Part shown: positions 23,298 through 34,250 of the stretch, piece by piece
Layout of the letters: each line of letters begins with the position of its first letter
Position numbering within the stretch: the stretch's first letter is position 1
Source: Scilla litardierei
Lineage: Eukaryota; Streptophyta; Magnoliopsida; Asparagales; Asparagaceae
DNA: 64,000 nucleotides
Direction: 5' to 3'
NCBI GenBank assembly: GCA_030789695.1
Contig: CM061133.1
Coordinates: forward strand, 94,153,248-94,217,247
The notes under the pieces: model-generated
What the model was told of the DNA's origin: nothing
Databases searched by the model: none
The model's input: the letters and a program-made list of their open reading frames with translations, nothing else
Made by a program: the position numbers and the translations under genes

Positions 23298-25079
23298 AAA
23301 TCCCCCAAGCTGAACTCTTCCTCGTCCTCGAGGAAGACGAGTGAGAGTAGGAGCTCGGAGGGAGAAAATAGAGAGAAAGAGAGAAAAAGAAAACTCTATA
23401 TCCTAGATCGCCCGTCAGAGCCAAAAAAATCAAAAATGACACACCAAGCAAGCAAACGTCAAATCACATCACTAAACCTAGGAAAAAGAGTCCAAATAAG
23501 TGTCGTGGGCCCACGCGGTGAAGCGCGTGTGAGTGCGGTCGTGTGCTAGCAAATGGTGTCACTTTCTACAATGTGCTATGAGCTCATATACGCAAATCCA
23601 GGAAATGACCCAAATACCGATTCGAATTTGAAATTGCGGTGAATATCAGTTCAAGCATGCATGAGAAGAGTATAAGAAGTGAAACGTATCATGCATCGGG
23701 GACTCCACAACTAGGGTCAAGGAAATCACGCCACTATAGCCTAGATACTAGCTAAAAAGTTCCTAAGCCAAGTGTTTTCGAAAACGATGGGGGTTGAGAT
23801 GATGTGGAGTAGAACACTCGGTGCAAATTCTCGCCTTCCCTTTATTCTCGGTAGATAGGAAAAATATTCACACTTGCAAATTTTTTTTTGGGTTTTGGGT
23901 ATTTGTATTTTTTTTGGCTTTTTGGCTATACAAAATTTTTCTTTTCTTTTCTTTTTGGGTTTTTTTTCTTTTCTCTCTGTTTTTTTGGATTTTTGGGTCT
24001 TTGGCTATACACATGTGTACTCTCCCAAGTGGGAGAACGGTACACGACGAGTGGATTTGCACCAAGTAAAACAAAAAAGAAGTCGAAATCTAAACACTTG
24101 GGCAAAGGAAACTATTCTCGCTAAATAGAGCATAGGCTAAATGGGTTATCCTAGTCCTTAATTGTGGAATCCCGACGCATGCGAATTGAAATATACGATA
24201 TAAATATAGCATGCATATAGTAGAAGCAAATACCGCTTATTCAAATCGAAGCATGATAATCTAGGGGTCATTCCTGGACAGGTATATAAAGTAAAATCAC
24301 AAAGTAGAAGCACACCAAATAGCTAGGCACGACGCACGACTCACAAAAAGCTAAGTGGACCCACGATGCGTGAAATGCAAGAGAACTCGAAATCATTGGG
24401 TTAGTGAATGTGATTATCGATGCCATGCTAGGTGTGTGTGATTTTGTGGCGATTCATCATAGGGTTCATCTCTAGGAGAAAGAGATAAAAAGAAGAAAAG
24501 AAAAAGAAAAAGAAAAAATAAAAAACACGATGAAAACGACACAAAAACGAAAAAGAAGGACTCAAATGACGCACACAGTGCGACTCCCCCAAGCTGAAGC
24601 TTGCATTGCCCTCAATGCAATATGAGTGAGTACGGGAGGGCAATGAAGATGGGGGGGGATACGCACCGACACAAAAAAAGGAAAAGAAAACGAGAAAAAC
24701 ACAGAGATGAAACTGAAAATAAAGAAAAATCAAAATCAAACCACATGACACGAAAATAGAAATAAAACCACACGACACGACACTCAAAAGGGGAAAAATA
24801 AGCGCGCACACACACACAAAATGAGAAAAACAACAAAACACGACAACACACCAAAATAGACGTCCCCCAAGCTAGACATGACAGTGCTAGCAAATAAAAT
24901 GTGACCGTGAAATGCAGAGATATGCAAGGGGGAGTCAAAAACAAACAAGGTGAAATTAAGAAAAGTAAAAAGGAAGTGATGCGACTCGTGAATGGGTCAC
25001 CCCCGACCGATATAAAGCAGGGCCCCGCAAAGACAGATGGGCACAAACGTAGGGGGGATCAAAGGCGGGATGGGAGAAA
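23298..25079 (-). other. G7 non-coding 3' region
   Basis: Runs parallel to G5 11254-12502: a polypurine-like tract at its left end, a T-rich stretch (23880-24000), A/G-rich tracts (24478-24560, 24660-24840) and CCCCCAAGCT motifs (near 24587 and 24863). Several open frames in the T-rich strand are low-complexity and not counted as genes. Confidence 0.55.
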
Positions 25080-25482
25080 TCAAGCGGGGGCACCACCCTC
25101 TGGGGGTGGTGATGGGGGCCGGTGCTGGGGTCCAGGAGTCGTGGGGGGTGGAATGTGGAGCTCGGTGGAATCGGGTGGATCTTCACGGATGTGGCGGATG
25201 AAACCTTCAAGGAAGGGGAGGTCTCGGTCGACGGACTCCTGGGTTACCCGACCGCTCTGTCCAGCTAGGAGGATCATGGCTATGAATCGGTTGGCCTCGT
25301 CGTCGTCTCGGAATTGCATCCCATAGTTGGGATCGTAAATGTAAGGCGGGGGAGCGGTGTGTGGGGTGGTAGATGGATTGGAGGTGATGGGTTGGGTGGG
25401 GGGTTCGTGTGCGACGAGCACGACAGGTGGGCCTAGGGTTGGAAGAGCTGGCGTCGGTGGGCTTAACACGGCAGGGAGGCAT
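25080..25482 (-). pseudogene. G7 accessory ORF relic (internal deletion)
   Basis: Starts M-P-P at 25482 and ends PSPPPEGGAPA-stop at 25080, matching both ends of the 2.1-kb G5 accessory ORF. Only about 134 codons lie between them. One frame change near the start joins the M-P-P frame to the frame with YDPNYGMQFRDDDEANRF, the counterpart of YDIVFRNDVRCNRF in G5. Most of the plant-transposon-protein domain and the Ser/Thr-rich tail are missing. Confidence 0.6.
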
Positions 25483-25916
25483 TGTGTGAAAGTCGTGTGT
25501 GTGCGTGAGTATGCGAAATACAATGAATAAACACAAACACGACCAACGAGCAAATGGAATATTTTAGGGCAAAATTAAGATTGAGTTAAGGAGCGAGTTT
25601 ACCTAAGCGAAATGGAAAAGCTTGCTCGTAGATGTCCCCACGCCGTGCAATGAGAGTAACGTGGAGCCGCGGCGACCTCTTTCAGCAAGAATTTTCGAAA
25701 TAGGCGTTGTTTGGGGGGGATTAGGTCAGAAATTCGAAATGAAGGGGAGAGAGAGTGAAATTGATGGAGAGATTGGTGGAGGAGGTGGGGAGAGGGAGTA
25801 TTGGAGGAGTGGAGGATGTGGGGGAGTGAATCGGGCTGTTGGGGAGCAGAGGCAGGCGAAACGACGGCGGAAATGGCGATCGGGCGAGGGCGGAACGAAC
25901 GGGTGGTCGGGGGGGT
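25483..25916 (-). other. G7 leader between internal TATA box and accessory ORF relic
   Basis: About 430 bp, GA/GC-rich (25735-25870), with no supported coding frame. It occupies the same place as 14645-15172 in G5. Confidence 0.35.
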
Positions 25917-25925
25917 TTTATAGGG
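25917..25925 (-). promoter_or_regulatory. Internal TATA box of G7
   Basis: Minus strand AACCCTATAAAACCCCCC. It lies directly 3' (in minus orientation) of the internal palindrome array. Confidence 0.5.
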
Positions 25926-25935
25926 TTTTAAGTCG

Positions 25936-26280
25936 AACCGATCGGGTGACTTGTCACCCGATCGGTTGACTGTTAGGTCAAAAATTCTTGCCGAAGAAGT
26001 GCTACAGGCGAACCGGTCGGTTGACTTGTCAACCGATCGGTTGGCCGCTCCACTCATTTCCCAAGAATTAAGGGTCGCTCACCCGGTCGCTTCAACCGAT
26101 CGTGCTCTAACTCAACCGATCGGTTGATGTTTCCCAAAAATTTCCCGAGAATTCTCCCCAGATCACCCGGTCTGTCACCCGGTCTCTCCATTCTTCAACC
26201 GATCGGTTCATTCTGGGACAGTTGCGGCTTGTATCTGATACATCCCAACCGATCGGTTGAGTTATCAACCGATCGGGTGG
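25936..26280. repeat. Internal ACCGATCGGT palindrome array of G7
   Basis: About ten words of the same kind as in the G7 LTR (AACCGATCGGGTG, CACCCGATCGGTTGAC, AACCGGTCGGTTGAC, CAACCGATCGGTTG), including close inverted pairs near 25936-25971, 26010-26043 and 26246-26280. It precedes the internal TATA box and accessory ORF. Confidence 0.9.
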
Positions 26281-26407
26281 GGCTTTGTTTCCTGCAAAAA
26301 CCAACAGATTTGTCTAAGTCCCTGAACGGATGTTCCTGCGGCTGATTTTATTTATAAAAATAGATAAAATAGAGTCAAAAATAACACTAAAAAGTGCGGC
26401 AAAAGTT

Positions 26408-26465
26408 TAGAGCATGGGTTGCCTCCCATGAAGCGCACTTGTTTAACGTCGTTGGCTCGACGCCC
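26408..26465 (-). other. Conserved non-coding block GGGTTGCCTCCC in G7
   Basis: GGGTTGCCTCCCATGAAGCG and GTTTAACGTCGTTGGCTCGA match the block at 15852-15901 in G5 and lie at the same place, immediately 3' of the protease ORF. Confidence 0.65.
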
Positions 26466-26476
26466 GCAAGTGATGT

Positions 26477-28524
26477 TCACGGTGGTTGATACGGGTGATG
26501 CCCGAAGTTCGGCATCTCTTCTTCCTCAGAGCTTAAGGCCTTTGGAGTAGTCAGCGGCTGGAGAAAGATTTGCTCGACTACCCTCTCCTTGTTCTTGGGA
26601 TCCGGGGGCTTCTCTTTCGTATTGGCGATTACCGCCATCTTCTTTAGGATCCGGACCTCGTCTTTGGTGAGGACCATGGGTTCTTTCCCCGAATTCCTCG
26701 CAGGAGGAGCTTTGGGGAACCCGGGAGGGGTCGTACATGCTGCACTTGCTTTCCCAGCAGCATCATTGTTCTTGGGGCCGTATTGGTCTTCTGAATCCCC
26801 CAAGTCATCGGGGGGGTTTCTTAAGAGAATCTCCATGGAGCTCTCTTCAGCAGCTTTATCTTCTTCCACCTCCAACAAATTACACCGAGGGTCATCTGGG
26901 GGATCGGGGTATTTCATAGACAACCCCAGATCAAACTCAACCTTTTCTCCGCTGACGTTTAGCGAAAGTTTTCCGTTCTTCACATCAATCAAAACGCCAG
27001 CAGTGGCCATGAAAGGCCGTCCCAGGATGATGGGGGTGTGTGCGTCTTCAGGCATGTCCATGACTACGAAGTCCACTGGCACATGCACCCCTTTTACATT
27101 GACGGGGAGGTCATCCACAATCCCCACCGGATATTTGACCGACCGGTCAGCAAGTTGTAGGGTCATACCGGTGGGCTCCAGATCACCCATTCCTATCCTC
27201 TTATACATCGATAAGGGCATCAAACTGACACTCGCTCCGAGGTCGACGAGTGCACGATGAATCTTTACTGCCCCGATCGTGCAAGGGATTGAGAAGCTCC
27301 CCGGGTCTTTAAGTTTCGACGGATTTGCCCTCTGGATGATAGCGCTACACTCCGCCATCAACACTACTTTCTCTTTTCTAGACCCTCTCGTCACCAAATC
27401 CTTCAGGAATTTCGCATAGGAGGGGATTGTTTCGATTGCTTCCAGGAAGGGGATTTGTAAGCTCAGGTCCTTGACTATGGCGAAGAACTTGCCATATTTC
27501 TCGTCGATTTTGGCTTGAGCTAACCGTTGTGGAAAAGGCAAAACGGGTTTGAACACTTTCCAGCTCCCTTCCTCGTTCTTCTTCTTCTCTTCTTCAGAGA
27601 CTCCCTCCGGAGTCGTCGGATTTGATGACGAAGCACTGGCGTCATTTGATTTTTCGATCGGTCGCTCGACGACCAATGGTGCTTCCGGTCTGTTAGGGGG
27701 CACTCTAGTAGGAATTTGTGTCCCGCTTCTCAGAACGATAGCAGACACATTTACGTGCTCGTACACGAGTGCAGACGTTTGGGTTGCTCCCCTCGGGTTC
27801 ACCTCCGGTTGTGGCGGCAATTGGTTTTGTGACCTTGAAAGGTTCGCCACTTGTAACCCCAGCTGGGTTACTTGGTCCGTGAGGGCCCGTTGACCCATTT
27901 CCAGTGATTGATCTTCTCCTGGTTGGTTATATATTGAGTCAAGAGAGACTCAACCGGAGAGACGGCCCTCTGTTGGCCATACTGCTGCTGCTGCTGGATT
28001 GGCTGCTGATTCCTGGGGGCGTAAAATTGTTGCTGAGGCTGCTGCTGATATTGTTGCTGCTGAAACTGACTCTGCTGTGGCCTAGCCGGCTGATATGTTT
28101 GTTGTTGCGGATGCTGAGGCGGCGAGGGCTGGAATGGTGCCCGGTAACCAAAGTTAGGGTGGTTCCGGTTGTTTGGAGAGTAGGCCGGGTTGGAATTGGT
28201 TCTTGGTGGATACGACGCATTTCCCGTGGGGTTGTAAAATAGTGCGCTCGCCTGATCAAACGGTGGTGAGACGTCACCACCGTCGAATTCCCCAAAAATT
28301 TCAGATTCTACCGCTGCAATCTGTTGTGCACCGGCCCCACCGGCTCCTACCATTAGTGCGGAGATCTGGGTCGAAAGCAAGTCGAATTTGCTTGAAAGTT
28401 TTTCGACGTCCTCGACTCTGTGTATACCCCCAGACCTGGGTGTGGCTCTCTCGTCACACCACCGCTCATTGTTGGATGCCATATTTTCCAGAATATGTCC
28501 GGCATCTTCCTCGCTCCTTGACAT
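26477..28524 (-). pseudogene. G7 gag C-terminus and aspartic protease, one frameshift
   Basis: Minus-strand start at 28524 (M-S-R-S-E-E-D-A-G-H), followed by the gag C-terminal N-M-A-S-N-N motif, a linker and a Gln/Pro-rich region. A slip near 27885 moves to the frame beginning Q-S-L-E-M-G-Q-R-A-L. That frame runs 470 residues without a stop: a VFKPVLPFPQRLAQAK motif, then a retropepsin-like domain with ALVDLGASVSLMPLSMY (DLGAS at the active site, usual for this lineage), VDFVVMDMP and PIILGRPFMATAGVLIDV. The Retrotrans_gag domain that should precede NMASNN is missing. No RT follows. It would process or package only with help from a complete relative. Confidence 0.85.
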
Positions 28525-28530
28525 GAAGGA

Positions 28531-28549
28531 ATCCCCGGCAATGGCGCCA
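28531..28549 (-). other. Primer binding site of G7
   Basis: Minus strand TGGCGCCATTGCCGGGGAT, the primer-site type common in Athila/Tat Gypsy elements, six bases from the right LTR. Confidence 0.85.
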
Positions 28550-28555
28550 TAAACT

Positions 28556-30125
28556 TGACGTGATGCCATGCTGGCGGTGAGCCGCGTGACACGGGGGTTT
28601 AGATATTTGTAACCGCAAGCGCACGGTGTTGTAGTGTGGCTTGGGGGTCGAACACAGGGAGGCTAGGATGTGCTTGTGTCAAGGAGGACCAAAATCACCC
28701 CGTGGGTGAGCTAGCCCGAATCGGTTAATGGATTGTCACGGAAAGGAATGCAAGGTATGAACAATAAGAAAATAAACGCATGACTTTGGTTTCCACTCCA
28801 ACGAGCGACTCTTGCCGATACGGCCTACGGGTAGGATAGCAATCGGAATTAGGGTCTAATGGTGAGACGTTGCCTCTGAAAGTAGTACCGGCACCCCATG
28901 GGCCCGATATTCCGGTCGGTGCCCAGGATGATACACCGGACTTCCCGGATTCGATCAGTGGGCACTCCCGTGTCCATTAACACTGATCGATTTCGGGAGC
29001 ACTAAGCTCGCAACGATAACTCCCAACGTCTCATCCTGCCGCTCCCGCGTGCTAGGATTCGACGTCTACGCTAAGGGCGTGAGCTATGGCTAGGGGGTCA
29101 ACCGCCAAGTTTATTCCCCCTTGGCCCAACGGTCAAAGGCGGTATTTTTCCCGCCGATGACAATGAAACACCCAGCGTAACCGTTAGATTCCTAATCCCT
29201 ATCGATTTCCTAACCCTATGGATGCATCGGGAAGAGCCCCCGAAGGGGTTTCCGCCAAAATCCCAGATTTGGGAACTACTCACAAAAATTCATTAAAAAG
29301 CGATCTAAACGAAAATGAACCGTTGGAATCATAATCAGACGATTGGAATGCGGAAGTAATAGAGCAATAAAGATAATACTAAAGTTTAAGAAAGATCCAA
29401 AAACTTACAATAGAAAAGTAATTACAGCCGTCACAATAGGAGAAAACAGTAAAAACTAGCAGCTCCGCCGTTTCTGGAACCCTAGGGGTTCTATTTATAT
29501 GCTCTCGTATCACCCGATCGGTTGACAAGTCAACCGATCAGGTGATCCGTTACAGATAGTAAACAGAAAACGGTGAACTTTCACCCGGTCATATGAACCG
29601 ATCGGGTGAGTTCTTGGAGTGACCGGTTGGATCTTGGCGCCATCGGGTGAAGGGATCGGTTGGGTGCCCGTGTCTCCGGCTCCTCAGCATCAGCTACAGA
29701 TGAACCGATCGGGTGAGAGTCACACGATCGGTTGGAATTTGGCTCGAAAAGACAGAGAGTTGGCCCCCGTTGAACCGGCCTGTGAACCGGTCGGGTGACT
29801 TTCACTTGAGCTCCGGCTGAGGCCGGGTGGTGCACGCGTGCATCACCCGATCGGTTGGAGATGACCAACCGACCGGGTGAGGGGCTGAAAGATGTATTCT
29901 TCGTCGTTTGACCCCCTGGGTCACGTGTGACTCCTCCCGTTGCTCCGGGGACTTGAGATATCGTCGTTAAACATCCCCTACGCAGGCAATCTCCTGTAAA
30001 CATGGAGAAACAAAGAAAAGTGAAAGAAAACGAGAAAATACGAGAAAACGAATAAAAGACGGCGGAAAATACGGAGAAACACAAAAGAAAACGTGCGTGA
30101 ATATATGAAATATAAACGCACGTCA
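28556..30125 (-). repeat. G7 right (5') LTR, 1570 bp
   Basis: Partner of 21728-23297 with the same length and ends. By eye the two differ at about 20-30 single positions, with no net length change. Confidence 0.95.
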
Positions 30126-30344
30126 ACAACGTATGCCTATCCACGACATGCATCACATAGAAATCAACAACGTATGCATGTTCCCAATAGGATTAGGACT
30201 CATAAGACATACACCATTTGGGGTCCGAAGAACACAAGCATGTATAATAAGGATTTGTATGTGCAATCATATATTAATGATATTATTTTGAATGATGACT
30301 ATGTTGGGAAATCAAGGTCCTCTTGGACTTGGTTTCCGAAGGGT
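30126..30344 (+). pseudogene. Copia gag C-terminal remnant right of G7
   Basis: The open frame continues with HASHRNQQRMHVPN, THKTYTIWGPKN and WTWFPKG-stop. This is the post-knuckle part of a Copia gag, related to the relic near 17900. The second half of the zinc knuckle is missing, so some bases were lost at the G7 border. An 11-bp word (ACAACGTATGC) occurs twice (30126-30136 and 30167-30177). Confidence 0.6.
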
Positions 30345-31020
30345 TAGTCTTCATTGACCCTTCATTGCTTGGTACCATAAGCTTAATTTCATTTTTATGG
30401 GTACCAACGCAATTGTGGTAAGATTTGGTTTATCTTTTATTTGCATATTAATCGTGGATGTGCATGTTAATTTGAATTTAGTTAGGATATGTGTTACATT
30501 TAATATGTTAAATTTGTTGCCTAACCCATAGGATCTAAAAAGATTTTTGGATACCAAAATGATATTTTCTAGGTTCAATCCACTTTGGGAAACCAACCCT
30601 ACCAACTCATTGTTTTGCAAAGGATTTTTCATTCAAATGGAGTTGTTGGTGCTTAAGTGATGCACCAAAGTAGGGGGAGCTTAATGTTGTAAGTATCTTC
30701 TTACATTTAATATACATTTGGTATCCATGTAGGTTGAATGCATGCATTGTTAGAATATCTACATTGGTATCATTTTGTTGAAATTAGTATGCTAGAATTG
30801 TGTATGCCATAATTTTATGATGTTCTATCTATTTTTGGCATAACACTTTTGCATGTTACTTTTGGTATCATTTTTCCACCTTTGGTTTTCACATTGGATT
30901 TTTGTCTCTGATGTTGATTTCGTCGCTCGACGATTAACTTGGTTAAATAGAAATCCTTTCCATGAAATCATAGAATTGTTTTCCATGCACTATTTAACTA
31001 AGAAAATTGACATTGGAGAG
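30345..31020 (+). other. Copia non-coding 3' region left of T8
   Basis: AT-rich and without genes. It contains AGTAGGGGGAGC then TGTTGTAAGTATC (about 30672-30694) and parallels 18000-20740. The last bases, CATTGGAGAG, carry the T8 target duplication GAGAG. The part 30683-31012 may be a short LTR or simply internal DNA. Confidence 0.45.
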
Positions 31021-31981
31021 TGTTTCAGAGTGTTTTCTCACTACAAAGCGTTGACCGTGGACAACCCGGTCAACGTGGTCAAGGGGCCCGCTTGGGTCCC
31101 TCGGGGGCTTCGAGTCGGTGCGGATGGGGCGAGGGGAAGCCTCGGCCCTGGTTGAGACGCTCGACCTCGGACGGTGGCACACGGACTCGGAGGTAGGACG
31201 ACGAGGGGTAGCCTCAGTCGTCCAGCTAGATGCGTGGTCGGCGAAGGGCGAGGGGAAGCCTCGGCCCTGGGCAAGACGCTCGGCCTCGGTGGGATGTGCT
31301 CAGCCTCGGCGGTCGGACGATGAGGGGAAGCCTCACTCGTCCAGCGGGGTGCGCGGTCGGCGAGGGGCAAGGGGGAGCCTCGGCCCGTTGATCAGATGTC
31401 CTCCTGCGTAGACGAGAACGCTCGTCAGGGGGCTGGACCTTGGTTCCGGCCAAATCCCCTCCGATGCCTAAGTCAGACAGAGATCTGAAAGAGGAGGCCC
31501 GGCGGAGACGGTTCGACTCGTGAGGAGATCGGAACGGCGTCTCACGGCACGAGCGGGGGAGGAAGGAGATGGAAAGGAGGAACTAGGTCGTTGATGGAGT
31601 ACCTTAGGCTTTAGATACCTGAGATGCGATCCTTTGCTTTGTCGTCCTCCTAGCCCTTTTAAAGAGCTCCCAGCGTGATTGCCTCTGGCCCACTTCCCTC
31701 GCCCGCCCTCAATCGTGCCCCCTCAATCCGCCCCCCCGTCGCCGCCCCTTGCGCCATGCCCGCACCTCCCCATTACCGTCATTTAGTGGTCGCGGAACCG
31801 GGGGAGCGGTTATCGCAGTAGTGGGCGAGTGACCAGCGGGTACCGGGGCCGGGTCGGATCGATAGCAGGGGGGTCCCTTAGTGGGTCTTGCGACACGGGC
31901 CGGTATACGTAGATGGGCTCTTGGCCAGCAATTGGGCTCATGGGCTCGTGTCTTTTGGGTCTCGGTCAAATAGGCGTAACA
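31021..31981 (-). repeat. T8 left (3') LTR, 961 bp
   Basis: TGTTTCAG...CGTAACA on the plus strand. It includes tandem-like GAGGGGAAGCCTCGGCCC and GACGCTCGGCCTCGG words (31125-31390) and a minus-strand TTTAAAAG near 31660 as a possible TATA. It differs from the right LTR at about a dozen positions by eye. Confidence 0.95.
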
Positions 31982-32451
31982 ATTGCCCCCATCGGTCGGG
32001 TTGATCGGCTTCGGCCTGTTCGGCTCGGCCGATGTGACTTCTGCCGATTTTGACAAGCTCGCCAGTCGATGCCGACTCATTTATTAGTCGTCATCATGAG
32101 TGGGCCCGTTCGATATTTTTAAGGCGCGGGCTCCGAAGCGCCGCTGGTCCTCTGATGCCGCCACGTGTGGCTGCAAGCTTACCCCCACCGTTCGCGTGGC
32201 CGTCTTCAATTGGGAAGCTGAGGGGTTCAGGCGCCGCCGTCGGTGAGATCGATCGGCCTCGGCTAGCTTGGTATAACCGCTACGCCTCCTGGGGTTCCGA
32301 GTGGCGCTTCAGTCGAGGCGTGGTCATAAATGTAGGTCATGATGAGGCGGATCGATTGGACTTCCCCTGGCGCCGATTTCGAAACGCCGCCAGTTCTTCG
32401 AAGCCTGTCGCGCGTTCTTGTCAGCCGCTTCGAATTCACCCCTGCGCCCGG
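31982..32451 (+). other. T8 region between left LTR and accessory gene
   Basis: Starts with the element's polypurine tract on the minus strand. The rest, about 450 bp before the TATA box at 32452, would be the upstream promoter region of the plus-strand accessory ORF. No coding frame is supported. Confidence 0.45.
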
Positions 32452-32458
32452 TATATAA
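32452..32458 (+). promoter_or_regulatory. TATA box of the T8 accessory gene
   Basis: GGTATATAAGATCC lies 146 bp upstream of the plus-strand start codon at 32604 and on the opposite strand to gag, giving the accessory ORF a promoter independent of the LTR. Confidence 0.6.
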
Positions 32459-33429
32459 GATCCTCAGCCGCGTTGATCTTCACTTCTCTCTTGCTCCTCC
32501 CGTTATTCAAAGCTTTCCACAACTCGGAGTTTCCCGTCGCCTTCGCTTCCTTGCCTTCTCCAAACTAGTCAAAAAAAGGTAATTCCTCTCTCGCTTTCAT
32601 CTTATGGCTGCTCTTAGGATAGGCGGTTCTGGTCAAAGGGCGAGGGATCCTCCGGAGTCCAGGCGGGGCGAGCCCCGGCTGGGGGAATCAGGTTCCCCCG
32701 CCGGGAGTCGTTCTCTTCAAGATAAGGGGAAGGGGAAAATTTTTCCAGACTACGCCTGTGATGACGTGGCGTCAGCTGCCGTGCGGCTTAATGTGCCCCT
32801 GGTTGTCCTCCGTACGCCGTCGAGGACTCCTCCTTCGGTGGCCGCGGAGATCCGGGAAAGATATCTCTGCTTCCCATACGAGGTTCGAGTTCCATTTGTC
32901 GACGAGCGGATTTGCCTTCCGAGGAGCAATGAGGTCGGCGCCTACGTCAAGATGTTCCACCTGGGTCTTCGCTTCCTGCTCCATCCCTTCTTCATCCAGG
33001 TCATGGAACATCTCACGGTGTCCCTTTGTCAGTTCACCCCGTGTTCGATCGCGGTACTGACGGGCTTCGTAACGCTCTGCTGTACCCGTGGTCTGGAGCC
33101 GTCTCTCCCCCTTCTCTTCCACTTTTACCAGGTCCAGACGGTCGGTCCGGGGTCATGGCTGCTACTCCGAGCCCGTTCAAGGAGGGAATGCCTGATCGGG
33201 TTACCCCGCTGGTCAGGGGATTGGAACTTGGATTATGTCTTCGTGATCTTCTTGGGTGAGGCCCAGATTTTGACAAGTTGGGGAGCGTCTGTCCAACCTC
33301 GCCCGCCGCTAGCCCTTTCTGATGTTGATCAGGCAGCCGCCGCGACGCTGTCGGCTCTTCCTTTGGAATCGAAGTCCATCTGGTCTTTGTTGGATGACCT
33401 ACTCCTGAAGGCCATCTTGTGGTCCCCGG

Positions 33430-33492
33430 GTAGGTCGCTTTTTCCTCCTCGGACTGCCCTGTGACTCATCCTGATTTCGGTTTCCTTTGCAG
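33430..33492 (+). other. Predicted intron 1 of the T8 accessory gene (63 nt)
   Basis: Donor GTAGGT and acceptor TTTCCTTTGCAG. The exon 1 frame would otherwise run on to a stop at 33464. Removal joins phase-1 exon ends (G + GG) into the exon 2 frame. Confidence 0.7.
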
Positions 33493-33593
33493 GGATGGCA
33501 GGCCGCGAGTTCGTCCGTGACGTCGATGAGCTGATCCATCGTGGAGCTGCTCGGAGCCGAGGCAGTACCTCCGGAAGGGCGCCTCGACGGACC

Positions 33594-33728
33594 GTTGAGG
33601 AGGAGGTGCGCCGAGCCGAGCCCTCCGTGGGCAAGGTAGTTGAGGAGGATGTGCGCCGAGCCGAGCCCTCCGTGGGCAAGGTAGTTGAGGAGGATGTGCG
33701 CTGAGCCGAGCCCTCCGTGGGCAAGGTA
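33594..33728 (+). repeat. Three tandem 45-bp coding repeats
   Basis: Units 33594-33638, 33639-33683 and 33684-33728 encode V-E-E-D-V-R-R-A-E-P-S-V-G-K-V. The third unit differs by C to T at 33702, turning CGA (Arg) into TGA. Confidence 0.95.
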
Positions 33729-34250
33729 GCGGACGTGCCTCCTGCCTCTTCTTCTGGCGATCTCCTCCCCGGGGGCGTAGTAAAGGCCGGACCTGCCCCA
33801 CCAGCCCGAGAGGCAGGGGGTAATGACGGGTCCGGTGTAGTCCCCCTCGCCCTCGGAGCGTCCCCTCCCGTCCCCAAGAGTGGAGATGGGGCAAGGCGGA
33901 AGCGCTCTCCTTCGGCGCTCGTGGAGCCTCACGGAGGGAAGAGGAGGAAGGAGGATGCGGAGCCCTCCAGCCCGGCCAGTTCTGTGCCTCCTGCGGGCAC
34001 CACCGGGGATCTTCAGGTGACTCTGACAACCACCCCCATCGCAGCGTCCCCGCTTCCGTCCCCGGGAATCGGAGTGCTATTGGCGAGCCATATGGCTTCC
34101 CTCGATGTTGCCCCCGGGAGTTCGGTGTTCGTCGACCGAGCCCTGGCCCAGCAGGTGGCCGAGAGCTCCGTCTTCCCCCGGGACCGTAGCACCCTCGAGA
34201 AGATTCCCGCCGACAAGGTGTCGGATTCTTTGGTTTGGGCCCTTCAACAG

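Larger units (their letters stand above)
21728..30125 (-). mobile_element. G7: non-autonomous Athila-like Gypsy element with two full LTRs
   Basis: Two LTRs of exactly 1570 bp (21728-23297 and 28556-30125) with terminal repeats TGACGTG/CACGTCA. A TGGCGCC primer site lies next to the right LTR and the tract AGCTTGGGGGATTT next to the left, so the element reads on the minus strand. It carries the gag C-terminus, protease, a conserved block, an internal palindrome array with TATA, and a collapsed accessory ORF. There is no gag matrix domain, RT or integrase. Flanks do not form a clean duplication (ACATA left, ACAAC right), and gag on the right does not resume exactly where it stopped. Confidence 0.88.

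Noticed and set aside
23821..24128. Phe/Leu-rich frames that look like membrane segments
   Set aside because: They arise from a T-rich low-complexity stretch with several overlapping frames. G5 has a similar non-coding T-rich tract at the same place.
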